Source: Oscillospiraceae bacterium (GTDB taxonomy: Bacteria; Bacillota; Clostridia; Oscillospirales; CAG-272). Taken from it: a stretch of DNA of 64,000 nt. The stretch is from contig SVSE01000006.1 in assembly GCA_015064445.1 (NCBI GenBank), forward strand, positions 66,358 through 130,357, in the 5' to 3' direction. Below are positions 19,229 through 26,931 of this stretch, one piece after another; position 1 is the stretch's first letter, and the number at the start of each line of letters is the position of its first letter. The notes under the pieces were generated by a model. That model worked only from the letters and a program-made list of their open reading frames with translations, did no database searches and had not been told where the DNA came from. The position numbers and the translations under genes are program-made.

Positions 19229-19304
19229 AAGCAAGTCGCAAGACTTGCTTTTTTGTATTTCTTATATTTTGCTAAAAAAAGAAAGCAAGTCTTGCGACTT
19301 GCTT
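19229..19304. terminator. Pair of mirror-image terminator hairpins between convergent genes
   Basis: Two hairpins, 19229-19250 and 19283-19304, each with AAGCAAG/CTTGCTT arms. The second is the exact reverse complement of the first over 22 bases, so they could also pair with each other. The first has a T run after it for the plus-strand gene; A-rich sequence before the second gives a T run for the minus-strand channel gene. Confidence 0.85.
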
Positions 19305-19309
19305 TTTTC

Positions 19310-19918
19310 TTATTGCTTTACAAATTTTTGTACAAATGGAATAAGCATTCCACCGAGCGCGTTTCCTACAATAACAATTACAATGAAAAGTAAATATTCA
19401 AAGGTAAATGCTCTTGCAACTGCGAAATAGAACATATCTGCAATAGAGTGCTCGAATGCGCAGAGAATAAATACAGGAACGCAGAACACGATACCAGCAA
19501 TTGATTTTGTGCTCTTGTAGATATGTACTGCTGTGTACATAAGAATTCCACACATAAATGCAAGGAGCAATACTCCAAGCAAATTGAGCTTTAGCTTGCT
19601 CTCACACATTGTGATTGCAAACTCGTGTACGCTTGGAAGCGCGTAGCTTAAAAGCACACCAAACAAGGTTGCACCTATAAAGTTTCCACCAAGTCCGCAA
19701 AGAAGTGCTAATATGGCATTTTTCGAGTGGTCCTCAACTATGTAGCCAACCTTTCCTGTGAAAAGGAATAAGCCGAGAATACAAATTGAGAGAAGCGCAA
19801 CTGCAAAGAGAATTGCGCCTGCAAGCTTATTTCCCCCACTCGCAAGGGAAATAAACACAGTTCCACCGATGGAAATGAACACACCGGCAAGGAACGAGTT
19901 CAAAAACGCATTTTTCAT
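19310..19918 (-). CDS. Formate/nitrite transporter (FNT) family channel
   Basis: A 202-residue, six-helix membrane protein. It matches the FNT family in the AGVFISIGGTVF start, LFLFTGKVG (aligned with the ELFTGN motif), GNFIGATLFG, CAFEHSIADMFYF with the conserved pore histidine, and GNALGGML near the end. The family moves small monovalent anions such as formate, nitrite, lactate or hydrosulfide; which one is unclear here. It is shorter than FocA (about 280) owing to short termini and loops. The ATG at 19918 is preferred over a TTG one codon upstream. It diverges from the alpha-galactosidase gene. Confidence 0.8.
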   Translation of the reverse strand: MKNAFLNSFLAGVFISIGGTVFISLASGGNKLAGAILFAVALLSICILGLFLFTGKVGYIVEDHSKNAILALLCGLGGNFIGATLFGVLLSYALPSVHEFAITMCESKLKLNLLGVLLLAFMCGILMYTAVHIYKSTKSIAGIVFCVPVFILCAFEHSIADMFYFAVARAFTFEYLLFIVIVIVGNALGGMLIPFVQKFVKQ

Positions 19919-19957
19919 CAATCGTTTTCCTTTCTATAAAGTCTCATTAGTAAATAT

Positions 19958-19986
19958 ATTGTACCATAAACCTTATATAAATTCAA
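19958..19986 (-). promoter_or_regulatory. SigA-type promoter of the FNT channel gene
   Basis: Minus strand TTGAAT (19986-19981), 17 bases, TACAAT (19963-19958), with TGG before the -10. It is back to back with the alpha-galactosidase promoter. Confidence 0.7.
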
Positions 19987-19994
19987 TAAATATA

Positions 19995-20023
19995 TTGAAG
20001 AAAATTATCTTTTATGGTAAAAT
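19995..20023 (+). promoter_or_regulatory. SigA-type promoter of the alpha-galactosidase gene
   Basis: TTGAAG (19995-20000), 17 bases, TAAAAT (20018-20023), with TGG before the -10. The GH36 start codon is 33 bases downstream with GAGGTAAACT before it. Confidence 0.7.
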
Positions 20024-20056
20024 AAAGTAAACAAATATATATTATAGAGGTAAACT

Positions 20057-22249
20057 ATGGCAATTATTAGAAATGATACCGATAAAACCTTTACTCTTAC
20101 CACAAAGGGTACAATGTATCAGCTCAAAATCGATGATTTTGGACAGCTCATCAACACCTATTATGGCGAGAAAATGGATTATATGGATATGAATTATGCC
20201 ACCGAGGCAGACTGGGGCACATCATTCTCTCCAAATCCATTTGAAAAGGATGATACAGGCTATTCATATAATAACATTCATCAGGAAATTGCTCTTTCAG
20301 GTATGGGAGATTTCCGTCTTACAACTATGGGCGTTCGTAATGCTGATGGCTCATATGGTGCAGAGCCTACATTTGTAAGCGCAAAAATTGAAAAGGGGAA
20401 GTATTCAATCAAGGGTCTTCCTGCCTTTTATGGCGACAATGCCGAAACCCTTGTTGTAACTCTTAAGGACAAGGTTCACGATATTTATTTCCATATGTAT
20501 TACGGTGTTTTTGAGGAATATGACCTCATTACCCGTAGCGTAGTTGTTGAAAACAAAACAAATGAGTCAATTCATCTCGAAAAGGCGCTTTCAATGGCGC
20601 TCAATCTCCCGTGTGGCTCATATGATATGCTTTACTTCCATGGAAGACATACAAGAGAGAGAATTCTTGAAAGAACAAGAATAAATCACGCAAAGGTTTG
20701 CGTTGAAAGCGTGCGTGGCGCATCCTCTCATATGCATAATCCATTTGTTATAGTTTGCGATAAGGACGCAGGCGAGTCAAATGGTAGAGCGTGGGGAATT
20801 GCCCTTGTTTATAGTGGAAACTTCGAGATTTCTGCAATGAAGAACTTGCAGGAGAAAACTCGTGTTGTTGCAGGTATCAATCCTGAAAACTTCAATTTCG
20901 AGGTTGGCGCAGGCGAAACCTTCGAAACTCCTGAGGTTGCTCTCGTATTTAGCAAAAACGGCTTTGCTGATATGACAAATAACTTCCATAGCGCAATAAG
21001 AAACAACCTTTGCCGTGGCAAATTCAAAAATGCCCGTCGCCCAATTCTTATCAACAACTGGGAGGGTACATACTTCGACTTTAACGCAGATAAGCTCGTT
21101 TCTATGGCAAAGGACGCCTCAGAGCTTGGAGTAGAGCTGTTTGTTATGGACGATGGCTGGTTTGGAAAGCGTGATAATGACCGTTCTGGACTTGGCGACT
21201 GGACTCCTAATGAGAAAAAGCTTCAGGGAACACTTGCAAATCTTGCAAATAGAATAAACGACCTTGGTATGAAGTTTGGAATTTGGTTTGAGCCTGAGTG
21301 TGTAAGCCCAGATAGCGACCTTTATCGTGCTCATCCAGAATACGCACTTGCAATGCCAGGTAGAAAGCCACAGCTTTCAAGACATCAGTATGTGCTCGAT
21401 ATGACACGCGCTGATGTAAGAGATAATTTGTTCAATCAAATCGCAACAGTATTGCGTAGCGCAAATATTTCCTATGTAAAATGGGACTTCAATAGACACC
21501 TGACAGATGTTTATAGCGCAAATCTTCCTGCCGAGAAGCAGGGCGAGGTTTACCATCGCTATATGCTCGGTACATATGAGCTTCTTGAAAGAGTAACCCA
21601 AAGCTTCCCAGATATTCTCTTTGAGAGCTGCTCTGGCGGTGGAGGACGCTTCGATTGTGGTATGCTTTACTATATGCCACAGGTTTGGACAAGTGATAAT
21701 GCTGACGCAATTGACCGCCTTAAAATCCAATATGGCACATCCTTTGTTTATCCTGTAAGCACAATGGGCGCCCATGTTTCGGTGTGTCCTAACCACTCTA
21801 ACGCAAGAGTGACACCTCTTAGAACAAGAGGAAATGTAGCATATTTTGGCACATATGGTCTTGAGCTTGATATAAATAAAATGTCAAGCGAGGAAAAGCA
21901 GGAGATAAAGCGCCAAATCGTTGAATTTAAGGAGCTTTATGAGCTCATTCAAAGAGGCGATTATTATAGACTTATCTCTCCATATGGCACTGAGGATAGC
22001 CTTTTCTGCGCATGGGAAACCGTAAAACGCGACGGAAGCGAGGCTCTCGTTTGCACAGTTCGTTACGAAAGCGATGCTGCAACAGCCCCTGAATTTGTTA
22101 AGGTAAAGGGACTTGTCCCAAGCAAATGGTACAAAATAAATGGCTCGGAGCAGAAATATCTTGGCTCAGCACTTATGAATATCGGAATTAAAATAGACTT
22201 TGACTTCTTTACATATCCATCAAGACTCTATCATATAACCGAGGCATAA
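20057..22249 (+). CDS. GH36 alpha-galactosidase
   Basis: A 730-residue cytoplasmic enzyme (no signal peptide) that hydrolyses terminal alpha-1,6-galactosides such as melibiose, raffinose or stachyose. It has the beta-sandwich N-terminal domain, then the TIM barrel with VMDDGWFG (residues 363-370), GIWFEPE (408-414), the nucleophile Asp477 in YVKWDFNR, the SCSGGGGRFD loop (524-533) and acid/base Asp547 in WTSDNAD. Length matches bacterial GH36 enzymes of the AgaA/RafA type. The gene stands alone, ended by a terminator shared with convergent hprK. No transporter for its substrate is adjacent. Confidence 0.95.
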   Translation: MAIIRNDTDKTFTLTTKGTMYQLKIDDFGQLINTYYGEKMDYMDMNYATEADWGTSFSPNPFEKDDTGYSYNNIHQEIALSGMGDFRLTTMGVRNADGSYGAEPTFVSAKIEKGKYSIKGLPAFYGDNAETLVVTLKDKVHDIYFHMYYGVFEEYDLITRSVVVENKTNESIHLEKALSMALNLPCGSYDMLYFHGRHTRERILERTRINHAKVCVESVRGASSHMHNPFVIVCDKDAGESNGRAWGIALVYSGNFEISAMKNLQEKTRVVAGINPENFNFEVGAGETFETPEVALVFSKNGFADMTNNFHSAIRNNLCRGKFKNARRPILINNWEGTYFDFNADKLVSMAKDASELGVELFVMDDGWFGKRDNDRSGLGDWTPNEKKLQGTLANLANRINDLGMKFGIWFEPECVSPDSDLYRAHPEYALAMPGRKPQLSRHQYVLDMTRADVRDNLFNQIATVLRSANISYVKWDFNRHLTDVYSANLPAEKQGEVYHRYMLGTYELLERVTQSFPDILFESCSGGGGRFDCGMLYYMPQVWTSDNADAIDRLKIQYGTSFVYPVSTMGAHVSVCPNHSNARVTPLRTRGNVAYFGTYGLELDINKMSSEEKQEIKRQIVEFKELYELIQRGDYYRLISPYGTEDSLFCAWETVKRDGSEALVCTVRYESDAATAPEFVKVKGLVPSKWYKINGSEQKYLGSALMNIGIKIDFDFFTYPSRLYHITEA

Positions 22250-22265
22250 GCGCCACCGAAAAGAA

Positions 22266-22290
22266 AAAAGGTGGGATTTTCCCACCTTTT
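22266..22290. terminator. Bidirectional terminator between alpha-galactosidase and hprK
   Basis: AAAGGTGGGA/TCCCACCTTT hairpin with a short T loop and A and T runs on both sides, located directly between two converging stop codons. Confidence 0.9.
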
Positions 22291-22291
22291 C

Positions 22292-23245
22292 TTATTTTTT
22301 ATCAGTCGGTAAATTAAGCGCCTGCTCAAGCTGCTTATTAAATTCCTCGGCTGTGTTGTAGCCCGATTTCTTCAAACGGAAGTTCATCGCTGCAATCTCC
22401 AAAATAACCGCAAGGTTACGACCAGGATGGACAGGAATTGTTATTGCAGGAATGTTGATTCCAAGGATTTCGTGGTACTCGTTGTCGAGTCCCATTCTGT
22501 CATATGCCTTGCCCTCAATCCATTTTTCAAGCTTAATAACAAGCTCGATTTTCTCGGTTGCCTTGACAGCACCCATACCAAAAAGCCTACGAACATCAAT
22601 AATACCGATGCCACGAAGCTCCATATAGTATTTTATAATTTCAGGCGCGCGTCCTACAAGCGTCTTTTCGGAAACACGGCTTATTTCAACTGCATCGTCA
22701 GCAATAAGACGGTGTCCACGCTTGATAAGCTCGATTGCAGTTTCACTCTTACCAATACCACTATCGCCAAGAATGAGAAGACCAGAGCCATATACCTCAA
22801 CAAGCACACCGTGGCGAGTTACTCTTGGAGCAAGATAAACATTAAGAGATGATACAACTGCCGAGTTAAAATCACTTGTCGACATGCTTGTACGGAGCAC
22901 AGGCACCTTGTATTCCTTTGCAAGCTCAGTAAGCTCGGAGAAGGGCTCAATGTTTCTCGTTATAACTATACAAACAGGCTTCTTTTCAAGAAAAGCACCT
23001 ACGCTTTTTAATCTTTGCTCAGGAGATAGCTTACTTAAATAAATAGACTCAACACGACCAATTATCTGTATTCTTGCAGGATCGAAATAGTCGAAAAAGC
23101 CAGCAAGAGGAAGACCTGGACGGAAAACATCTGGATGAGTTATAAGAATATCGTTTATGTTCTCGGGCGCATAAATCGTTTCAAGCTTGAAATCGTCGAT
23201 TATTTGCGAAAGTGGAACTGAACGCTTTGGATTTGCAGCTTCCAT
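22292..23245 (-). CDS. hprK: HPr kinase/phosphorylase
   Basis: HprK phosphorylates Ser46 of HPr and removes that phosphate, setting carbon catabolite repression in Bacillota. The 317-residue product has Walker A GDSGIGKS (residues 160-167) and the HprK signature GIGIIDVRRLFGMGAV near residue 210, followed by the C-terminal segment that regulates both activities. The ATG at 23245 follows CGAGG and gives the usual length; the upstream ATG at 23272 would lie at the predicted transcript start. The neighbours in this window differ from the common hprK-lgt order. Confidence 0.96.
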   Translation of the reverse strand: MEAANPKRSVPLSQIIDDFKLETIYAPENINDILITHPDVFRPGLPLAGFFDYFDPARIQIIGRVESIYLSKLSPEQRLKSVGAFLEKKPVCIVITRNIEPFSELTELAKEYKVPVLRTSMSTSDFNSAVVSSLNVYLAPRVTRHGVLVEVYGSGLLILGDSGIGKSETAIELIKRGHRLIADDAVEISRVSEKTLVGRAPEIIKYYMELRGIGIIDVRRLFGMGAVKATEKIELVIKLEKWIEGKAYDRMGLDNEYHEILGINIPAITIPVHPGRNLAVILEIAAMNFRLKKSGYNTAEEFNKQLEQALNLPTDKK

Positions 23246-23285
23246 AAAAACCTCGTTTTTGAAAATTGACATTATGTCTAATAAG

Positions 23286-23314
23286 ATTTTATCACATAAA
23301 AACAAAAAATGCAA
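23286..23314 (-). promoter_or_regulatory. SigA-type promoter of hprK
   Basis: Minus strand TTGCAT (23314-23309), 17 bases, TAAAAT (23291-23286), with TGA before the -10. A transcript starting near 23279 supports the hprK start at 23245. Confidence 0.7.
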
Positions 23315-23332
23315 TAAATAAAGGAGAAAATA

Positions 23333-24163
23333 ATGAAACTTCTTGAAGGCAAAGCATTTCCTAAAATCGAAATAAGCCCAAATGGCAAAATATTACATAT
23401 GAACACAAGTGCAAGAAAAGCCTTTTCCTCGCTTGATTTGGGGCAGAGCATCTTTGAAATCATAGATGCTGATGCTATAAGAAAGCTTTCAATGTATAAG
23501 AAAAGACTTGAAATAGTCAAAGCTAACAATCTTGAATATCCAACAGTAGCCCTTAAATCTAACGGGAGGTCAAGAACAAAAAGCATAGAAGCGACATTTT
23601 TAAATCTTTCTCCCTCCGATGTTTCATTTGATATGGTAAGCGCACTTTATTCAGAGAAAAACCTCCCAAAATCGAGCACCTGTGTCGATATTTGCGAGAT
23701 TGCGCGCTACACCATAGATGAGCTTTTGGCAAGAAAGGAGCTCCTTGGTTTAAATGTTCAAGTGCTCGCGGACGAGCCCTCGTTTGTTAAGCTTGGCGCG
23801 CCACAAGCAGAGCTTTTGCTTCTAACAACCATCACTCTTCTTGCCGAAATAAATCCCAATAGCTTGCAAGACATAAAAATACAAAATGCAATTCTTGAAT
23901 TTAGTATTAACTCAAATAGCCCATATTCAATAACCTCACCAACCGAGCTTTTGATGCTATATCCACAGCTTTCCTCAAAGCTTTTACTAATAGAAGCTAT
24001 ATGCGAGGATGAGTTTATCGCCTTAAAGGCAAGAGCTGTTGGTGGAAAATTAAAAATCACATTCGAAATTCCAGCAGGAGCTAAAAACGAGCTCATAGTT
24101 AAGGCGAGCTTAACCTCGGCAAAGGAGAGAATTTGTGCATTTATCGACACATTATCCCACTAA
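23333..24163 (+). CDS. Unknown protein with PAS-like start and degenerate histidine-kinase-like tail
   Basis: A 276-residue soluble protein. Residues 6-50 read like a PAS fold opening (a P-K-I-E-I strand, an N-G-K-I-L-x-M-N-x-x-A turn, and SIFEIID). Residues about 118-180 recall the entry to a kinase ATPase domain: DICEIARYTIDELL, then LNVQV and a GAPQAELLLLTTITLLAEIN helix where kinases carry the N-box. The Asn, the G1/G2 boxes and a phosphorylatable DHp histidine are not evident. It is therefore probably a signalling pseudo-kinase or an unrelated protein that borrowed the layout. AAAGGAG precedes the ATG. It diverges from hprK with 87 bases between start codons. Function unknown. Confidence 0.6.
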   Translation: MKLLEGKAFPKIEISPNGKILHMNTSARKAFSSLDLGQSIFEIIDADAIRKLSMYKKRLEIVKANNLEYPTVALKSNGRSRTKSIEATFLNLSPSDVSFDMVSALYSEKNLPKSSTCVDICEIARYTIDELLARKELLGLNVQVLADEPSFVKLGAPQAELLLLTTITLLAEINPNSLQDIKIQNAILEFSINSNSPYSITSPTELLMLYPQLSSKLLLIEAICEDEFIALKARAVGGKLKITFEIPAGAKNELIVKASLTSAKERICAFIDTLSH

Positions 24164-24167
24164 AAAC

Positions 24168-24192
24168 AAAAAAGCGCGTGTAGCGCTTTTTT
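24168..24192. terminator. Bidirectional terminator
   Basis: AAAAAAGCGC/GCGCTTTTTT hairpin with loop GTGTA between the converging PAS-like gene and the small-protein operon. Confidence 0.85.
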
Positions 24193-24598
24193 ATTTTCCA
24201 CCTACTAAGAGCAGAGCAAGTACCATGATAATGTCGGAATTGCTTTGCGATGAGGAGTCACTAATAAGTAATAAAATCAATCCTAAGAGAATTAGCTCAT
24301 CTTTTTCGATGGATGAAAAAAGAGCTTTTAAAGAAGAGTATGCGTCTGCCTTTTGCCTCTCGATGGGATTTTCATCCTCAATTTCGCTCTCTTCCTCGAT
24401 TATTTCCTCGTTTCCTTCCTCGAAATCTTCAATTTCAACCTCATCCTCATTTTCTTCTTCAATAGGCACATAAGAGGACTTTATCGGAGACATAGGTGCG
24501 CTCGCCCTGTGTGTTTTTGTTTCCACCTCGGCTAAATGAGAAAATCTTGAGCCACCATAATTTTGGGGAATTGAAATGCCTGAATATCTGCTATACAT
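24191..24598 (-). CDS. Unknown acidic protein with hydrophobic C-terminus
   Basis: A 135-residue protein that I do not recognise as a named family. Residues 1-45 are Ser/Tyr/Arg-rich, 46-80 are almost wholly Glu/Asp with a few hydrophobic residues, and 100-133 hold two leucine-rich hydrophobic stretches (ELILLGLILLLISD and IIMVLALLLVG) separated by SSSQSNS. That ending resembles short Leu-rich C-termini on some spore or envelope proteins of Clostridia, but this is only an impression. GAGGTAG overlaps the stop of the preceding gene, two bases away. It is last in a three-gene operon. Confidence 0.6.
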   Translation of the reverse strand: MYSRYSGISIPQNYGGSRFSHLAEVETKTHRASAPMSPIKSSYVPIEEENEDEVEIEDFEEGNEEIIEEESEIEDENPIERQKADAYSSLKALFSSIEKDELILLGLILLLISDSSSQSNSDIIMVLALLLVGGK

Positions 24599-24600
24599 AT

Positions 24601-24927
24601 CTACCTCGTCAGCTTTAATATTTCTGTTAGTCCCTCGAGCTTTAAAAGCTGGTCGATAAGGCTCGCCCTCTTTTCGCTCAAATAAGGACGAAGCGCTACA
24701 AGCAGGGAATTCATAGAAGAGCCTCTTTTTTGCACACTCCCTGACACATTTTCATCCTTTGTATCGTCCTTTTCCTTGCCAAGCGTTGATGAAATCGCCT
24801 CCACAACCTCTGGCAACGCCTCTTCCTTGTTTCCTGAGTGAGCTCCTACGATAGATGAAATTTTGCTCATAAGCTCCTCGTTGCCAAGAATTCCAGAAAG
24901 TGCGCTATCGAGTGACTCGTTGCTCAT
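24601..24927 (-). CDS. Unknown small protein, middle gene of a three-gene operon
   Basis: A 108-residue soluble protein of unknown function. It has two helical parts: residues 1-50 (SLDSALSGILGNEELMSKI, then PEVVEAISSTLG) and 73-108 (SLLVALRPYLSEKRASLIDQ), joined by a charged linker with KDDTKDE. It overlaps the preceding gene by four bases (ATGA), a sign of coupled translation. The C-terminal SEKRA-LIDQLLKLEGLTEI helix looks like a short interaction motif. Confidence 0.65.
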   Translation of the reverse strand: MSNESLDSALSGILGNEELMSKISSIVGAHSGNKEEALPEVVEAISSTLGKEKDDTKDENVSGSVQKRGSSMNSLLVALRPYLSEKRASLIDQLLKLEGLTEILKLTR

Positions 24928-25142
24928 TTTTTGCCTCCCTTATTAAGAAGCTCGCTGACTCTTTCAATGTCAGAGTCCGTCAAGCCTGACAAAATATCAC
25001 GAATTTTACTCATATCCTCTGGACGCTTTAAATCCCTCGCACCATCCGCCCCCGAGCGAGAAAAGGCGATTTTAAGCGTGCTCCAAAGCATATCATCGTT
25101 CATTTTCAAAAGCATATTTATAGTGTTCTTGTCAATTTTCAT
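24924..25142 (-). CDS. Unknown small protein, first gene of a three-gene operon
   Basis: A 72-residue mostly helical protein of unknown function. It starts MKIDKNTINMLLKMNDDM, has a middle segment LKRPEDMSKIRDIL and ends SDIERVSELLNKGGKK. AAGGGGGTG precedes the ATG at 25142; a GTG two codons upstream lies too close to the site. The two downstream genes overlap or nearly touch it, so all three are probably made together. The phosphodiesterase gene diverges from it. Confidence 0.65.
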   Translation of the reverse strand: MKIDKNTINMLLKMNDDMLWSTLKIAFSRSGADGARDLKRPEDMSKIRDILSGLTDSDIERVSELLNKGGKK

Positions 25143-25188
25143 ATACACACCCCCTTGCTTTTATTATTTTATGCATAGTCCCTATTTC

Positions 25189-25217
25189 TTGACACAGCCT
25201 AAAAATAGTGATACAAT
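25189..25217 (+). promoter_or_regulatory. SigA-type promoter of the phosphodiesterase gene
   Basis: TTGACA (25189-25194), 17 bases, TACAAT (25212-25217), TGA before the -10, 30 bases before the start codon. Confidence 0.8.
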
Positions 25218-25246
25218 AGTCAAAGAGATAACAAAAGGAGATTTTT

Positions 25247-25729
25247 ATGAAAATACTCGTTTTTTCTGATTCACACGGCTCTCCCTCAAAAATAGTTAAG
25301 GCAATCGAGGCGCACAAGGGAATAGCCGATCTTGTCATATTTTTGGGAGATGGCATAAAGGACATAGATTACGCAAAACAAAAATTTCCGTCGCTTACAT
25401 TCTTTTGCGTAAAGGGAAATTGCGATTTTTACTGTCCTGACATACCAAAGCAGTCGGTTTTGGACCTTGATGGAATAAGAATACTAATTTGTCACGGAGA
25501 TAGATATAATGTAAAGAGCTCTCTTAGCACGATTTTATATGCAGGTGCAGAGCTTGAGGTAGATGCGATTTTGTTTGGTCATACTCATATGCCTCTCGAA
25601 GCGTGCGAGTATGTTGGAGAAAGGCGAATTCAGCTTTTTAACCCAGGGAGCATAGGCTCGGGCGATACCTATGGCGTGCTAAATACAAGTGGCAGAGTGC
25701 TCGTTACAGGTGTTGCGAAAATTCACTAA
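25247..25729 (+). CDS. YfcE/MJ0936-type metallophosphoesterase
   Basis: A 160-residue calcineurin-like phosphodiesterase. All metal ligands are visible: SDSHG (D8, H10), LGDG, GNCD, the HGD motif and GHTH near residue 112, with the family ending FNPGSIG. The physiological substrate of this group is uncertain; enzymes of the family act on phosphodiesters in vitro. ACAAAAGGAG precedes the ATG. In many relatives the gene adjoins or is fused to the XTP/dITP phosphatase gene, but it is alone here. Confidence 0.9.
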   Translation: MKILVFSDSHGSPSKIVKAIEAHKGIADLVIFLGDGIKDIDYAKQKFPSLTFFCVKGNCDFYCPDIPKQSVLDLDGIRILICHGDRYNVKSSLSTILYAGAELEVDAILFGHTHMPLEACEYVGERRIQLFNPGSIGSGDTYGVLNTSGRVLVTGVAKIH

Positions 25730-25757
25730 AAAAGCGCGTAAAAAAGCGAAAAACATA

Positions 25758-25786
25758 TTGCATTTCTCGCGCGCGTATGATACAAT
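25758..25786 (+). promoter_or_regulatory. SigA-type promoter of the oxidoreductase-isomerase pair
   Basis: TTGCAT (25758-25763), 17 bases that include a GC-rich CGCGCGCG run, TACAAT (25781-25786), with TGA before the -10. Confidence 0.75.
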
Positions 25787-25822
25787 GAAATTAACAAATA
25801 TATTATATGGAGGAATCCAAAA

Positions 25823-26917
25823 ATGGAAAAGAAATTAAGAATTGGTATCATCGGTTGCGGTGGTATCGCAAATGGTAAGCATATGCCAGCACTCAAAAAG
25901 GTTGCAGAGGCAGAAATGGTTGCTTTCTGTGACATTATTGAGGAAAGAGCTATCGATGCAGCAAAGAAATATGGCGTTGAGGGTGCTAAGACCTACACAG
26001 ATTACAAGGAGCTTCTTAAGGATAAGAGCATCGATGTAGTTCATGTGTGCACACCTAACATTAGCCACAGCTTCATCACAGTTGACGCACTTGAGTCAGG
26101 CAAGCATGTAATGTGCGAAAAGCCTATGGCTATCAACGCAGCAGAGGCTAAGAAGATGGTTGACGCAGCAAAGAAAACAGGCAAAATGCTCACAATCGGC
26201 TATCAGAATAGACAAAGAAAGGACGCTAAGTACCTTAAGGCAGAGGCTGACGAGGGCGTATTTGGAGATATCTACTACGCAAAGGCAACAGCACTCCGTC
26301 GTCGTGCAGTTCCTACCTGGGGCGTATTCATTAAGGAAGACCAGCAGGGTGGAGGACCACTTATCGATATCGGAACACACGCACTTGACCTCACACTTTG
26401 GACAATGAATAACTATAAGCCAAAGTATTGCGTTGGTACTACATATCATAAGCTCAACAACCAAACAAACACAGCAAATGTATTCGGCGACTGGAAGCCA
26501 GAGGAATTCACAGTTGAGGATAGCGCATTCGGCTTCGTAGTAATGGAAAACGGTGCTACAATCGTTCTCGAATCCTCTTGGGCTATCAATATGACTGATA
26601 CAAAGGAAGCTTGCACAACAATTTGTGGAACTAAGGCAGGCGCAAAGATGGTTGACCAGGGCATTCTCGAAATCAATGGCGTTAAGCACGGCAATATGTA
26701 CGAAACTCGTCCAAACCTTGATGGTAAGGGAGTTGCATTCTATGATGCAAGTGGATATAGCGCAGGCGATGTTGAGGCTAAGCAGTGGATTGACGCTATT
26801 CTCAATGGCACACAGCCAACAGTTCTTCCTGAGCAGGCTTATTGCGTAACACAGATTCTCGAGGGAATCTATGAGTCTGCAAAGACAGGTAAGCCATTCT
26901 ATTTTGAAAATAACTAA
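25823..26917 (+). CDS. Gfo/Idh/MocA family NAD(P)-dependent oxidoreductase
   Basis: A 364-residue sugar or inositol-type dehydrogenase. It has the N-terminal Rossmann motif GCGGIANGKHM (residues 11-21), the CEKPMA motif with the catalytic-region lysine near residue 99, and a DIGTHALDL segment with the usual His in the C-terminal domain. The substrate cannot be read from sequence. Together with the TIM-barrel isomerase 15 bases downstream it forms a pair common in catabolism of inositol-like compounds or 3-keto sugars. GGAGG stands before the ATG. Confidence 0.92.
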   Translation: MEKKLRIGIIGCGGIANGKHMPALKKVAEAEMVAFCDIIEERAIDAAKKYGVEGAKTYTDYKELLKDKSIDVVHVCTPNISHSFITVDALESGKHVMCEKPMAINAAEAKKMVDAAKKTGKMLTIGYQNRQRKDAKYLKAEADEGVFGDIYYAKATALRRRAVPTWGVFIKEDQQGGGPLIDIGTHALDLTLWTMNNYKPKYCVGTTYHKLNNQTNTANVFGDWKPEEFTVEDSAFGFVVMENGATIVLESSWAINMTDTKEACTTICGTKAGAKMVDQGILEINGVKHGNMYETRPNLDGKGVAFYDASGYSAGDVEAKQWIDAILNGTQPTVLPEQAYCVTQILEGIYESAKTGKPFYFENN

Positions 26918-26931
26918 TAGGAGTACAAGAA

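Noticed and set aside
23246-23314. Longer N-terminus for HprK (start at 23272 or 23314)
   Set aside because: The predicted promoter and transcript start fall at these codons, no ribosome binding site is present and the family length fits the start at 23245.
25143-25188. Promoter of the three-gene small-protein operon on the minus strand
   Set aside because: A TAAAAT -10-like word is present, but the hexamer 17 bases upstream (TGTCAA) is a poor -35, so the site was not annotated.
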